Source of the DNA: Ga0077548 sp035440445
GTDB lineage: Bacteria; Pseudomonadota; Alphaproteobacteria; Rhizobiales; Xanthobacteraceae
Direction: 5' to 3'
DNA: 64,000 nucleotides
NCBI GenBank assembly: GCA_035440445.1
Contig: DAORMJ010000006.1
Location: 62,001-126,000, forward strand
Shown here in pieces: positions 53,734-63,452 of this stretch. The notes under the pieces were generated by a model. It had not been told where the DNA came from, did no database searches, and was given only the letters and a program-made list of their open reading frames with translations. The translations under genes were made by a program, and so were the position numbers. The stretch's first letter is position 1, and each line of letters opens with the position of its first letter.

Positions 53734-55583
53734 CCGGCTTTGCGGCGGGCGTGCAGCGCGAGCAGGCCAAGTGCGGCCGGCGTCATGCCTTCAATGCGGT
53801 TCGCGTGGCCAAGCGTGCGCGGACGAACGGTGTTGAGCTTGGCGCGCAGTTCGTTGGAAAGCCCGGGGATCGCCTCGAAGTCCATGCCTTCCGGCAAACC
53901 CAGCGATTCGTCTCTGCGAAAGCGCTCGGCGTCTTCGCGCTGGCGCTCAAGATAGACGGAGTATTTGGCGTCGATCTCCAACTGTTCGGCGATCGTCGGC
54001 GCGAGAGCCGCGATTCCCGGCCAGATTTTCGCTACCTGATCCCGGGTGATCGAGGCGTAGGACAGTAGCTCGAACGCGCTGCGGCGCTGGCCGTCGCGAT
54101 TGAGCGTGATTCCAAAATGCGCCGCTTCGTTCGGCGTGACGGATACTGCGTCCGCCGCTTCGCGCGCGGCCCGCAAAGCCTCCGCCTTTGCTCCATAGGC
54201 TTTCGCGCGAACAGATCCGACGCAGCCGAGCGCAACGCCTTTGGCGGTCAGTCGCTGATCGGCGTTGTCTGCGCGCAGCGCCAGACGGTATTCCGCCCGC
54301 GACGTGAACATGCGGTAGGGCTCGGTGACCCCGCGCGTGATAAGATCGTCGATCATCACGCCGAGATAGGCCTCGGTCCGGTCGAAGGTGATGGCGTCAC
54401 CCCCACTAGCGCGGCGGGCAGCATTGAGACCCGCCAGAAGTCCCTGTGCCGCAGCCTCTTCGTAGCCTGTGGTGCCGTTGATCTGGCCCGCCAGGAAAAG
54501 ACCGGGGATTTTCTTGGTTTCAAGCGAAGCGACGAGTTCGCGTGGATCGACGTGATCATATTCGATCGCGTAGCCGCAGCGCTTCATCGCGACGTTCTCG
54601 AGACCCGGGATGGTTCTGAGAAGCGCGATCTGGACGTCTTCTGGGAGCGACGTGGAAATGCCGTTGGGATAGACCGTGTCGTCGTCCAGCCCCTCGGGCT
54701 CGAGGAAAATCTGATGGCCGTCGCGCTCGCCGAAGCGCACGATTTTGTCCTCGATGGAGGGGCAATAGCGAGGTCCGCGACTTTCGATCCGGCCCGAATA
54801 CATCGCCGATCGATGAATGTTGTCGCGAATGACCTGATGGGTGGCCTCTGTCGTGCGGGTAATTCCGCACTCGACCTGCCTGTTCTCGATTTTCGATGTC
54901 AGCATCGAGAACGGCTCCGGCGGATAGTCGCCGGGCTGCATTTGGAGCGATTTCCAGTCGATGGTTTTGCCATCGAGCCGCGGCGGCGTGCCGGTCTTCA
55001 ACCGCGCCAGTGAGATATCGAAAGCGGCGAGGGTGCGGGAAAGCCCCATCGCCGGGGCCTCCCCGGCACGTCCAGCCGGAATCTGCTGCTCGCCGATATG
55101 GATCAGACCGCGCAGGAACGTACCCGTTGTCAGCACGACGGCGCCGCAGGCAATTTCGCGCCCGTCAGCGAGCCGGACACCCGCGATGCGGCCATGCGAC
55201 AGGAGAAGATCGTCGACTTCGCCTTCGACGATCGAGAGATTTGGCTGCGCGGAGAGCTCGCGCTGCATGGCGGCGGCATAGAGCCTGCGGTCTGCCTGCG
55301 CACGGGGCCCGCGAACCGCCGGGCCCTTCCGCTTGTTCAATACCCGAAACTGGATGCCACCGGCGTCCGCCACGCGTCCCATGAGACCGTCCAAGGCGTC
55401 GACTTCCCTGACCAGATGTCCTTTGCCGAGGCCGCCGATTGCCGGGTTGCACGACATCGCACCGATGGTAGCGAACTGGTGTGTGACGAGGGCGGTCTTG
55501 GCGCCCATGCGTGCAGCAGCCGCAGCGGCTTCTGAGCCGGCGTGTCCGCCCCCCACAACGATGACGTCAAAACGGTCTTGCAT
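53730..55583 (-). CDS. mnmG: tRNA uridine-5-carboxymethylaminomethyl modification enzyme MnmG
   Basis: MnmG acts with MnmE on wobble uridine 34. The 617-residue flavoprotein has GGGHAGSEAAAAAARMG (FAD site, about 11-27), ALVTHQFATIGAMSCNPAIGGLGKGHLVREVDALDG with the catalytic Cys, RGPRAQADR, and the C-terminal MnmE-interacting domain to MTPAALGLLALHARRKAG. The length is standard. The intergenic region before it and mnmE holds a parS. Confidence 0.97.
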   Translation of the reverse strand: MQDRFDVIVVGGGHAGSEAAAAAARMGAKTALVTHQFATIGAMSCNPAIGGLGKGHLVREVDALDGLMGRVADAGGIQFRVLNKRKGPAVRGPRAQADRRLYAAAMQRELSAQPNLSIVEGEVDDLLLSHGRIAGVRLADGREIACGAVVLTTGTFLRGLIHIGEQQIPAGRAGEAPAMGLSRTLAAFDISLARLKTGTPPRLDGKTIDWKSLQMQPGDYPPEPFSMLTSKIENRQVECGITRTTEATHQVIRDNIHRSAMYSGRIESRGPRYCPSIEDKIVRFGERDGHQIFLEPEGLDDDTVYPNGISTSLPEDVQIALLRTIPGLENVAMKRCGYAIEYDHVDPRELVASLETKKIPGLFLAGQINGTTGYEEAAAQGLLAGLNAARRASGGDAITFDRTEAYLGVMIDDLITRGVTEPYRMFTSRAEYRLALRADNADQRLTAKGVALGCVGSVRAKAYGAKAEALRAAREAADAVSVTPNEAAHFGITLNRDGQRRSAFELLSYASITRDQVAKIWPGIAALAPTIAEQLEIDAKYSVYLERQREDAERFRRDESLGLPEGMDFEAIPGLSNELRAKLNTVRPRTLGHANRIEGMTPAALGLLALHARRKAG

Positions 55584-55622
55584 GGCGCTGCTGTAGCGCG
55601 AATGCGGGACTCGCGAAAGCAG

Positions 55623-55638
55623 TGTTTCACGTGAAACA
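55623..55638. promoter_or_regulatory. parS site between mnmG and mnmE
   Basis: TGTTTCACGTGAAACA is a perfect 16 bp match to the parS consensus and extends by one more complementary pair on each side (G and C), so the dyad is 18 bp. It is in the 89 bp between mnmE's stop and mnmG's start. Confidence 0.95.
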
Positions 55639-55672
55639 CCCTCATGCCGTGCTGCGAGATTCCGTTAAGGAT

Positions 55673-57001
55673 TTATTTACCAATACAGAAAGAACTGAAA
55701 ATCTTGTCGAGTACGTCTTCGACATCGACACTCCCCGTCACACGCCCCAGCGCCCGCGCCGCCAGCCGCAGCTCCTCTGCAAAAATCTCTTCCTCGCCGG
55801 GAGCAGCCCGCGTGATCGCCGCCGAAAGCCGCTCTCCGGCCTCGCGCAGGGCAACGCGATGCCGCTCTCTCGTTACGAGCGAGGGCTCGCCGGCAAAGCG
55901 CTCGGCCTCGGCCGCAAGCCGCTTCAGGAGCCGATCGATTCCGAGACCGGTTTTGGCGGAGATCGTGAGGGACTCTTGCTCAGCCAAGGATTGTTTCGAG
56001 TCTGAATCGATCAGGTCTGCCTTGGTGGAAATCCGCCACAGCTTCTGGTGCTCGGATGTCGGCAGACAAATCGATGGCCCCTCCGGCGGAACAAGCAGAA
56101 GAACCAGGTCGGCCGCCTCCGCCCGCGCCCGCGCGCGGCGGATGCCCTCTGCCTCTACCGGATCGCCGGTATCGCGAAGTCCGGCCATATCGACGAGAAC
56201 CACCGGGACGCCGTTCAGATCCAGCGCCACTTCGATCACGTCGCGCGTGGTGCCCGGAATCTCCGATACGATCGCGACATCTCTCTCCGCGAACGCATTC
56301 AACAGCGTGGACTTCCCGGCGTTGGGCGGCCCCGCGATGGCAACGCAAAAGCCCTCCCGTAACCGCTCGCCGCGCCGCGCATCGGCAAGCGCAACGTCGA
56401 TCTGCGACTTAATTTCGGATACGACTCGAAGCGCTGGAATCAACAAGTTTTCCGGCACATCGCCTTCGTCGGAGAAGTCGAGATTGGCCTCGGTAAGGGC
56501 CATGGCGTCGATCAACTGGTTTCGCCAGCCCTCGACCTTCCGCGAAAGCGCACCTTCATACTGATGCATCGCCTGACGGCGCTGCGCTTCTGTCTCGGAG
56601 TGGATCAGGTCCCCCAGACCCTCCGCATGGGAGATATCTATCTTCCCATTGAGAACCGCGCGCTTCGTGAATTCTCCGGCCTCGGCCGGCCGGAAGCCGG
56701 GCAGGCTGCCGAGCACCGCGAACACCCTACTTACAATCGCCCTGCCACCATGAAGATGCAGCTCGACCAAATCCTCGCCGGTCTCGCTCTTCGGGCCCTG
56801 GAACCACAGAGCCAGCGCGTCGTCGATTGTTTCACGGGTATCAGGATCCATAAGCCGCGCACGCACAGCGCGGCGCGGCTCGGGCAGCTTCACGCCGAAT
56901 GTTTCGAGTCCGACTCGAGCCTTGCTGCCGCTGATTCGCACGACCGCGATCGCGGCTGGAAGCCGTCCGCTGGAAAGCGCAAAGATCGTGTCGTCGCTCA
57001 T
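55673..57001 (-). CDS. mnmE: tRNA modification GTPase MnmE
   Basis: The 442-residue protein has the N-terminal tetrahydrofolate-binding domain (about 1-120), a helical domain, an inserted Ras-like G domain with GPPNAGKSTLLNAF (P-loop), DMAGLRDTGDPVEAEGI (switch II), STKADLID (variant NKxD: TKAD), and the C-terminal catalytic FCIGK. It works with MnmG in wobble-uridine modification. Usually NKxD is intact; here it reads TKAD, which retains K and D. Divergent from the DUF255 gene with only 36 bp between starts. Confidence 0.96.
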   Translation of the reverse strand: MSDDTIFALSSGRLPAAIAVVRISGSKARVGLETFGVKLPEPRRAVRARLMDPDTRETIDDALALWFQGPKSETGEDLVELHLHGGRAIVSRVFAVLGSLPGFRPAEAGEFTKRAVLNGKIDISHAEGLGDLIHSETEAQRRQAMHQYEGALSRKVEGWRNQLIDAMALTEANLDFSDEGDVPENLLIPALRVVSEIKSQIDVALADARRGERLREGFCVAIAGPPNAGKSTLLNAFAERDVAIVSEIPGTTRDVIEVALDLNGVPVVLVDMAGLRDTGDPVEAEGIRRARARAEAADLVLLLVPPEGPSICLPTSEHQKLWRISTKADLIDSDSKQSLAEQESLTISAKTGLGIDRLLKRLAAEAERFAGEPSLVTRERHRVALREAGERLSAAITRAAPGEEEIFAEELRLAARALGRVTGSVDVEDVLDKIFSSFCIGK

Positions 57002-57037
57002 GCGAACACTGCCGCCGTCGTCGTGTTAGAAAAACGC

Positions 57038-59050
57038 ATGTCCGAAAATCGCCTCGCGCACGAAACCAGTCCGTACCTCATCCAGCACAAGGATAACCCG
57101 GTTCACTGGTGGCCGTGGTCGCCGCAAGCATTCGCCGAGGCGAAACGGACAAACAAGCCCGTTCTGCTTTCCATCGGTTATGCCGCCTGCCACTGGTGCC
57201 ATGTGATGGCGCACGAGAGCTTCGAAGACGACGCCACCGCGGCCGTGATGAACGAGCTATTCGTGAACATCAAAGTCGACCGCGAAGAGCGGCCCGAGGT
57301 CGACGAAATCTACATGAGCGCGCTGCAGCACCTGGGCGAGCAGGGCGGCTGGCCGCTCACCATGTTTCTCGACGCAGACGGCAAGCCGTTCTGGGGCGGG
57401 ACGTATTTTCCCAAGACCGCACAATACGGCCGTCCCGGCTTTCAGGACGTCCTGCGACAAATTGCCCGGATTTACCGCGACGAGCCCGACAAGGTCGGCA
57501 AGAACCGCGACGCGATTCTCGCGGCCCTTCGCGAGCGAGCACGGCCCGCCGGCAAGGTGACGATCGGGCTGGAGGAGCTCGACCAGCTTGCCGCCCAGTT
57601 CCTCAATCTGATCGACATGGAAAAGGGCGGCATTCGCGGTGCGCCGAAATTTCCACAAAGCGCGATCCTCGAAATGCTCTGGCGCGCGGGCGAGCGCGCG
57701 AAGGATCGTCCCGCTTCCGAATCGTTCTTCAACGCCGTGCTCGTCTCGCTCCGCAACATGTGCGAGGGCGGGATCTACGACCACATCGGCGGCGGCTTCT
57801 CGCGCTACTCGGTCGATGACCGCTGGCTCGTGCCGCACTTCGAGAAGATGCTCTACGACAACGCACAGCTCCTCGAGCTGCTGGCGCTTGCCTGGCGCAG
57901 AACCGGCGAAGACCTATTCCGCCGGCGCGCTTATGAAACGGTCGAATGGCTCACGCGCGAGATGGTCGTCGAAGGCGGCGGCTTTGCCTCGAGCCTCGAC
58001 GCCGATTCGGAAGGCGAGGAGGGCAAGTTCTACGTCTGGTCGCTCCGCGAGATCGAAAGCGTCCTCGGCAACGAAGACGCCCGCCTCTTCGCCGCCGCCT
58101 ACGACATCACGCATGATGGCAATTTCGAAGGCCACAATATTCCGAACCGGCTGAAGTCCGGCACCGCAACGGCAGAACAGGACGCCCGGCTTCTCCCGCT
58201 CCGCGCGAAACTTCTTGCAGCGCGCGCAAAGCGAGTCCGCCCCGGCCTCGACGACAAGGTGCTCGCCGACTGGAACGGCCTGATGTGTGCCGCACTCGCC
58301 AATGCCGGTGCGATGTTCGACGAGCCCGAATGGATTGCGCTCGGCGCCAGTGCCTTCCATTTCGTTTCCGAATCCATGACGAGAGACGAACGCCTTGGTC
58401 ACTCGTGGCGCGAAGGGGGCCTGCTCTTTCCGGGACTCTCCTCGGACTACGGCTCGATGATCCGCGCGAGCCTCGCGCTCCACCGCGCAACCGGAGAGGC
58501 GCACTATCTTGCCCGCGCCGTTGAGTGGGAAGCGCTCCTCGAACGCCATCACGCCAACCGCGAAACCGGCGGCTACTTTCTCACCGCCGACGATGCCGGC
58601 GAACTGATTCTCCGTCCCGCCTCGACCCGCGACGACGCGATCCCCAATCCGCACGCCTGGATGGCGCAAAACCTCGTCCGGCTCGCGACGCTAACAGGAC
58701 TTTCTTCCTACCGCGAAAAGGCCGAGCGGCTGTTCGAGGGTGTGTTGCCGCTCGCCGCCGCAAACCTGTTCGGCCATGCCGCGCTTCTTGCGGGTCTCGA
58801 CACCCGGCTCCGCCTCACCGAGATCGTCCTGACCGGCCCGAACCAAACGCCATTCGAACGCGCCGCGCTCCGGCAGTCGTTCCTTGCCACGACGCTCCTG
58901 CGCACCGACGCAGACATCGCGCTCCCCGCAGATCATCCCGCTCGCGAAAAGCTTGCCGCTGCCAAAGGCGAGAACGCGGCCTTCGTCTGCCGCGGCGAAG
59001 TCTGCTCGCTGCCGATTACTGACGCGCAAGAGCTCGCCCACTCGCTCTAA
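57038..59050 (+). CDS. DUF255 / thioredoxin-domain protein (YyaL/SSP411 family)
   Basis: The 670-residue protein has an N-terminal thioredoxin-like domain starting MSENRLAHETSPYLIQHKDNP with CHWCHVM as the redox motif (about 47-53). Its remaining part has a large alpha/alpha-barrel domain resembling glycoside-hydrolase or N-acylglucosamine-epimerase folds. Landmarks are GGIYDHIGGGFSRYSVDDRWLVPHFEKMLYDNAQ and FYVWSLREI; GLDDKVLADWNGLM lies about 400. The family's substrate is unknown in bacteria; a mammalian relative is spermatogenesis-associated (SPATA20). The ATG at 57038 gives the conserved start. Confidence 0.92.
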   Translation: MSENRLAHETSPYLIQHKDNPVHWWPWSPQAFAEAKRTNKPVLLSIGYAACHWCHVMAHESFEDDATAAVMNELFVNIKVDREERPEVDEIYMSALQHLGEQGGWPLTMFLDADGKPFWGGTYFPKTAQYGRPGFQDVLRQIARIYRDEPDKVGKNRDAILAALRERARPAGKVTIGLEELDQLAAQFLNLIDMEKGGIRGAPKFPQSAILEMLWRAGERAKDRPASESFFNAVLVSLRNMCEGGIYDHIGGGFSRYSVDDRWLVPHFEKMLYDNAQLLELLALAWRRTGEDLFRRRAYETVEWLTREMVVEGGGFASSLDADSEGEEGKFYVWSLREIESVLGNEDARLFAAAYDITHDGNFEGHNIPNRLKSGTATAEQDARLLPLRAKLLAARAKRVRPGLDDKVLADWNGLMCAALANAGAMFDEPEWIALGASAFHFVSESMTRDERLGHSWREGGLLFPGLSSDYGSMIRASLALHRATGEAHYLARAVEWEALLERHHANRETGGYFLTADDAGELILRPASTRDDAIPNPHAWMAQNLVRLATLTGLSSYREKAERLFEGVLPLAAANLFGHAALLAGLDTRLRLTEIVLTGPNQTPFERAALRQSFLATTLLRTDADIALPADHPAREKLAAAKGENAAFVCRGEVCSLPITDAQELAHSL

Positions 59051-59141
59051 CATCGGCCCGTCAGCGCCGCTCGCGATTGCACTGCCAAGACGGTTTGCAT
59101 AGCCTGCCTCGAACAAACAAAATTCGCGGGGGCGAACGACC

Positions 59142-60008
59142 ATGCAAGCATCCATCCTGACCGATCTACTGCTGCCGCTGTCGATCGGCGTCATCATGTT
59201 CGGTCTGGGCTTAAGCCTGACCTGGGAAGATTTCCGCCGTGTCGCGCGCTATCCTTTCGCGGTCGGCTTCGGACTGCTTCTGCAAATTCTGCTGCTTCCC
59301 TTCGCAGCACTCCTGATCGCGATCTGGCTCAAGCTCTCGCCCAATCACGCGCTCGGCCTGATGCTGGTCGCGGCAGCACCCGGTGGCGCCACGGCCAACA
59401 TTTATAGCCACCTCGCCAAAGGCGACGTCGCGCTCAACATCACGCTGACTGCCGTGAACAGTGTGCTTGCGCTCCTCACGCTTCCGATCGTCGTCAATCT
59501 GTCGCTCGAATACTTCCTCGGTGCCGGCCAGTACGTGCCGCCGCCGCATCGCAAGATCATCGAGGTTGCCGCAATCATTCTGCTTCCGGTCGTGATTGGC
59601 ATGCTGGTGCGCGCCCGCGCGCCGGAATTCGCCACGCGGATGGAAAAGCCGCTAAAGCTCTTCTCGGTGCTGGTGCTGACCATCCTGATCTTCGCCGCGA
59701 TCTATATCGAACGCGCGAAACTTCTCGACAGCATCATCGCAGTGGGCGCGGCCTGCGTTCTCTTCAATGTCGTCAGCATGATGACCGGCTATCTCGCGCC
59801 GCTCGCGCTCAAGCTACCCGAGCGGCAGGCGATCGCCATCACCATGGAAATCGGCATCCACAACACGGCACTCGCCATCTATGTCGCGCTGAACGTGCTG
59901 AACAATCCCGCAGCCTCACTGGTGCCCGGCATCTACACGCTTTCGATGTATCTGACGGCCACCCTGTTCGCGGTTTACGTCTCGCGCAGGAATGTTGCTC
60001 CGGCGTAA
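59142..60008 (+). CDS. Bile acid:sodium symporter (BASS) family transporter
   Basis: The 288-residue membrane protein has about nine to ten hydrophobic segments. BASS signatures include LPLSIGVIMFGLGLSLTWEDFRRVARYP (about 10-37), MLVAAAPGGATANIYSHLAKGDVALNITLTAVNS with the Na+-binding cross-over region and EIGIHNTALAIYVALNVL near the end. Bacterial members move diverse organic anions (for example pantoate, pyruvate); the substrate here is not fixed. Downstream of the DUF255 gene by 91 bp on the same strand. It ends at a terminator. Confidence 0.92.
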   Translation: MQASILTDLLLPLSIGVIMFGLGLSLTWEDFRRVARYPFAVGFGLLLQILLLPFAALLIAIWLKLSPNHALGLMLVAAAPGGATANIYSHLAKGDVALNITLTAVNSVLALLTLPIVVNLSLEYFLGAGQYVPPPHRKIIEVAAIILLPVVIGMLVRARAPEFATRMEKPLKLFSVLVLTILIFAAIYIERAKLLDSIIAVGAACVLFNVVSMMTGYLAPLALKLPERQAIAITMEIGIHNTALAIYVALNVLNNPAASLVPGIYTLSMYLTATLFAVYVSRRNVAPA

Positions 60009-60030
60009 GAACGAAACACGCAACGTAATA

Positions 60031-60062
60031 AAAAGCCCCGCATCATTGCGGGGCTTCTCTTT
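60031..60062. terminator. Bidirectional terminator between symporter gene and rho
   Basis: AAGCCCCGC (60033-60041) and GCGGGGCTT (60048-60056) form a 9 bp stem with a 6-nt loop, preceded by AAAA and followed by CTCTTT. It faces both the symporter gene and the convergent rho gene. Confidence 0.8.
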
Positions 60063-60069
60063 ATCGTAA

Positions 60070-60169
60070 CCTCATCCTGAGGAGCGACCGAAGGTTCGCG
60101 TCTCGAAGGATGGCGGCGATCTAACCCTTCGAGACGCGCTCGCATAGGCTCGCGCTCCTCAGGGTGAGG
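60070..60169. repeat. Large nested inverted repeat (REP/BIME-like)
   Basis: Outer arms CCTCATCCTGAGGAGCG (60070-60086) and CGCTCCTCAGGGTGAGG (60153-60169) pair with one mismatch. Inner arms GCGTCTCGAAGG (60098-60109) and CCTTCGAGACGC (60126-60137) pair perfectly. The element would fold into a long hairpin or cruciform just after the rho stop. It resembles dispersed palindromes of rhizobial genomes. Confidence 0.85.
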
Positions 60170-60176
60170 GCAAATA

Positions 60177-61442
<1,266 letters not shown>

Positions 61443-61658
61443 TGGGAATAGTCCTTTTCAGCGGTTACCGCCGCTACGGTGCTTGCAGTCAGAGGGGAGT
61501 ACGGGTCTCTCAGGCGGTGGAAATTTTGACGCCCGGCGCCGCTGCCGAAACAAAAACGAGTTCGGCTGATCCGCGGTCGATGCCCGTGTTTTTAGGAAGG
61601 CACGACAAAAATAGGAAAAACCCGGCAGCGAGGCAAGCCCGGCGGGAAAATCTTTTGC

Positions 61659-62087
61659 CTAGAACGGTTTCACCACGGCCAGGATGACGATTCCGATCAT
61701 CAGCGCCGTCGGTATTTCATTGGCCAGCCGATAGAACCGGTCGGACCGCGTGTTGGCATCCGCTGCAAATTCCCGGACCCAGCGCGACATCACGCCGTGC
61801 ATGGCCGAGAGCGCCAGCACCAGCACAAACTTGCCGTGAAACCAGCCCGCGCGCCACGCGCCGCTCTCGTAGAGCAACCAGAGTCCCGCGAGCCAGCTGA
61901 CAATCATGGCCGGCAGAGCGATCGCCTTCAGGAGCCGCCGCTCCATGATCTTGAAGGTCTCGGACTGGATCGAGCCTTTCACCGCCGAGCAGTGATAGAC
62001 CATGAGCCGCGGCAGATAGAGCAGCGCCGCCATCCACGAGATGACCGCGAGAATATGGATCGCCTTCACCCATAGATACATACTCAC
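61659..62087 (-). CDS. hemJ: Protoporphyrinogen oxidase HemJ
   Basis: HemJ oxidises protoporphyrinogen IX in bacteria lacking HemG/HemY enzymes. The 142-residue membrane protein has four hydrophobic segments, MYLWVKAIHILAVISWMAALLYLPRLMVYH with the functional His (H11), FKIMERRLLKAIALPAMIVSW, and WFHGKFVLVLALSAMHGVM with the second conserved His and Lys. It lies 22 bp after hemE, the enzyme five steps into the pathway, and is co-transcribed with it. Confidence 0.95.
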   Translation of the reverse strand: MSMYLWVKAIHILAVISWMAALLYLPRLMVYHCSAVKGSIQSETFKIMERRLLKAIALPAMIVSWLAGLWLLYESGAWRAGWFHGKFVLVLALSAMHGVMSRWVREFAADANTRSDRFYRLANEIPTALMIGIVILAVVKPF

Positions 62088-62109
62088 GCTCCGCGATTTC
62101 GTCCGGCCA

Positions 62110-63138
62110 TCATTCGCCCCTGACGCGCCGGATCATCTGCTCGACATGCGCAATCGGCGTTTCCTTCCGAATACCATGCCCGAGATTGAAAATGTGCCGC
62201 ACACCGCGCAAATCGCGGAGCAGGTTATCAACCGCTTCATCCAAGGCTTTTCCACCCGCGATCAGCGTCAAAGGATCGAGATTTCCTTGGATTGCAAACT
62301 TATCCCCGAACCTCACAGCCAATTCCGATCTGTCGCAAATCCAGTCAATGCCGGCGGCATTCGCTTCTGCCCGGGTCGCAACTTGCTCAATGCCTTTGAG
62401 CGATACGCCTTTCGGAAAGACGATGATCCGCGCGTTTGGCACGGCTGCGCGCACTTTCCGCGCGATTTCCGCAACCGGCGCCACACACCAGCGTTCGAAC
62501 GAGATCGGATCGAGTACACCGGCCCAAGTATCAAAAATCTGCACCGCCTCCGCGCCAGCCCTCAGCTGGCCAATCAGATGCGCAGCGGACGCGTCCACAA
62601 GACGGTCGATGATCTTTTGAAACAATGCTGGTTCGCGCATCGCGAGCAACCGCGCCGGCGCCTGATCGTCCGTTCCTCGTCCCGCGACCAGATAGGTCGC
62701 AACCGTCCAGGGCGCACCACAGAAGCCGATCAATCCGGTTTCCCTGGGCAGTGCGGCTCGCGTCTTCGCAATCGCCTCATAGACACGCGTGACGATCGAA
62801 GGATCGAGTATCTCGGAAAGCTTCGCAAAGTCCGATTCATCGGCAACCGGTTCAAGCCTTGGACCTTCGCCCTCTTCGAACCAGAGTTTCGCGCCGAGCG
62901 CGTAAGGTACGATCAAAATATCGGAGAAGATGATCGCAGCGTCAAAACCGAAACGCCGGATCGGCTGCAAAGTCACTTCACAGGCAAGTTCGGGATTGAG
63001 ACACAGATCAACGAAGCCACCGGCCAGCTTTCGTGTCTCGCGATACTCGGGAAGATAGCGTCCAGCCTGCCGCATCATCCAGACCGGTGGCACTTCGAAC
63101 TTCTCACCGTCCAGTACGCGGAGGAACTTATCCTTCAC
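62110..63138 (-). CDS. hemE: Uroporphyrinogen decarboxylase
   Basis: HemE removes four carboxyl groups from uroporphyrinogen III to give coproporphyrinogen III. The 342-residue enzyme has the family signatures VWMMRQAGRYLPEYR (about 18-32), RRFGFDAAIIFSDILIVPYALG (about 61-82), GFCGAPWTVATYL, and GVSLKGIEQV. The start is a GTG at 63138, preceded by AAGGA at 9 bp. The hemE promoter must lie within the candidate origin, as in Caulobacter. hemE and ppsR diverge from that region. Confidence 0.97.
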   Translation of the reverse strand: MKDKFLRVLDGEKFEVPPVWMMRQAGRYLPEYRETRKLAGGFVDLCLNPELACEVTLQPIRRFGFDAAIIFSDILIVPYALGAKLWFEEGEGPRLEPVADESDFAKLSEILDPSIVTRVYEAIAKTRAALPRETGLIGFCGAPWTVATYLVAGRGTDDQAPARLLAMREPALFQKIIDRLVDASAAHLIGQLRAGAEAVQIFDTWAGVLDPISFERWCVAPVAEIARKVRAAVPNARIIVFPKGVSLKGIEQVATRAEANAAGIDWICDRSELAVRFGDKFAIQGNLDPLTLIAGGKALDEAVDNLLRDLRGVRHIFNLGHGIRKETPIAHVEQMIRRVRGE

Positions 63139-63452
63139 CTCGCGATTATCCTTTCTTTCATAGAATCTTTTCTAGAATCTTTTGTTGAGTCTGTTTGACC
63201 TATCGAGTCCGTGGACAAAGCGTTGCGCGCGATGTTCGCTCCACGTTTCGTTTCATCCCCGGAACACACAACCCGTCAGACCGTCGATATTGTCGCGTTT
63301 CCTCGCTTATTCCCACAAGTCACAGACAACTGCCAGATTCTCCGCTGCGGCGAATGAATCGGGACGATTCCGGCCGCTATCCCACGGCGGCCTTGCGCCG
63401 GGCATTTTGGCGTGGCCTTCTCCCCAGCAATCCACAGCCTCCGGGATAACGC
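63139..63452. other. Probable chromosomal replication origin (oriC)
   Basis: This 314 bp gene-free region lies between hemE and the PpsR/RP001 homologue, the conserved position of the origin in Caulobacter and other alphaproteobacteria. The hemE-proximal part is AT-rich, with TAGAATCTTTTC and TAGAATCTTTTG as near-tandem repeats at 63161-63184. Seven GANTC (CcrM) sites lie at 63163, 63175, 63187, 63205, 63336, 63356 and 63366. DnaA-box-like words are only approximate (CAATCCACA at 63428; TTATTCCCACA at 63307), so perfect TTATCCACA boxes are not present. Nearby parAB and two parS sites support it. Confidence 0.65.

Noticed and set aside
56829..56836. GTTTCACG in mnmE as a parS
   Set aside because: Half-site only, continuing GGTATC and not TGAAAC.
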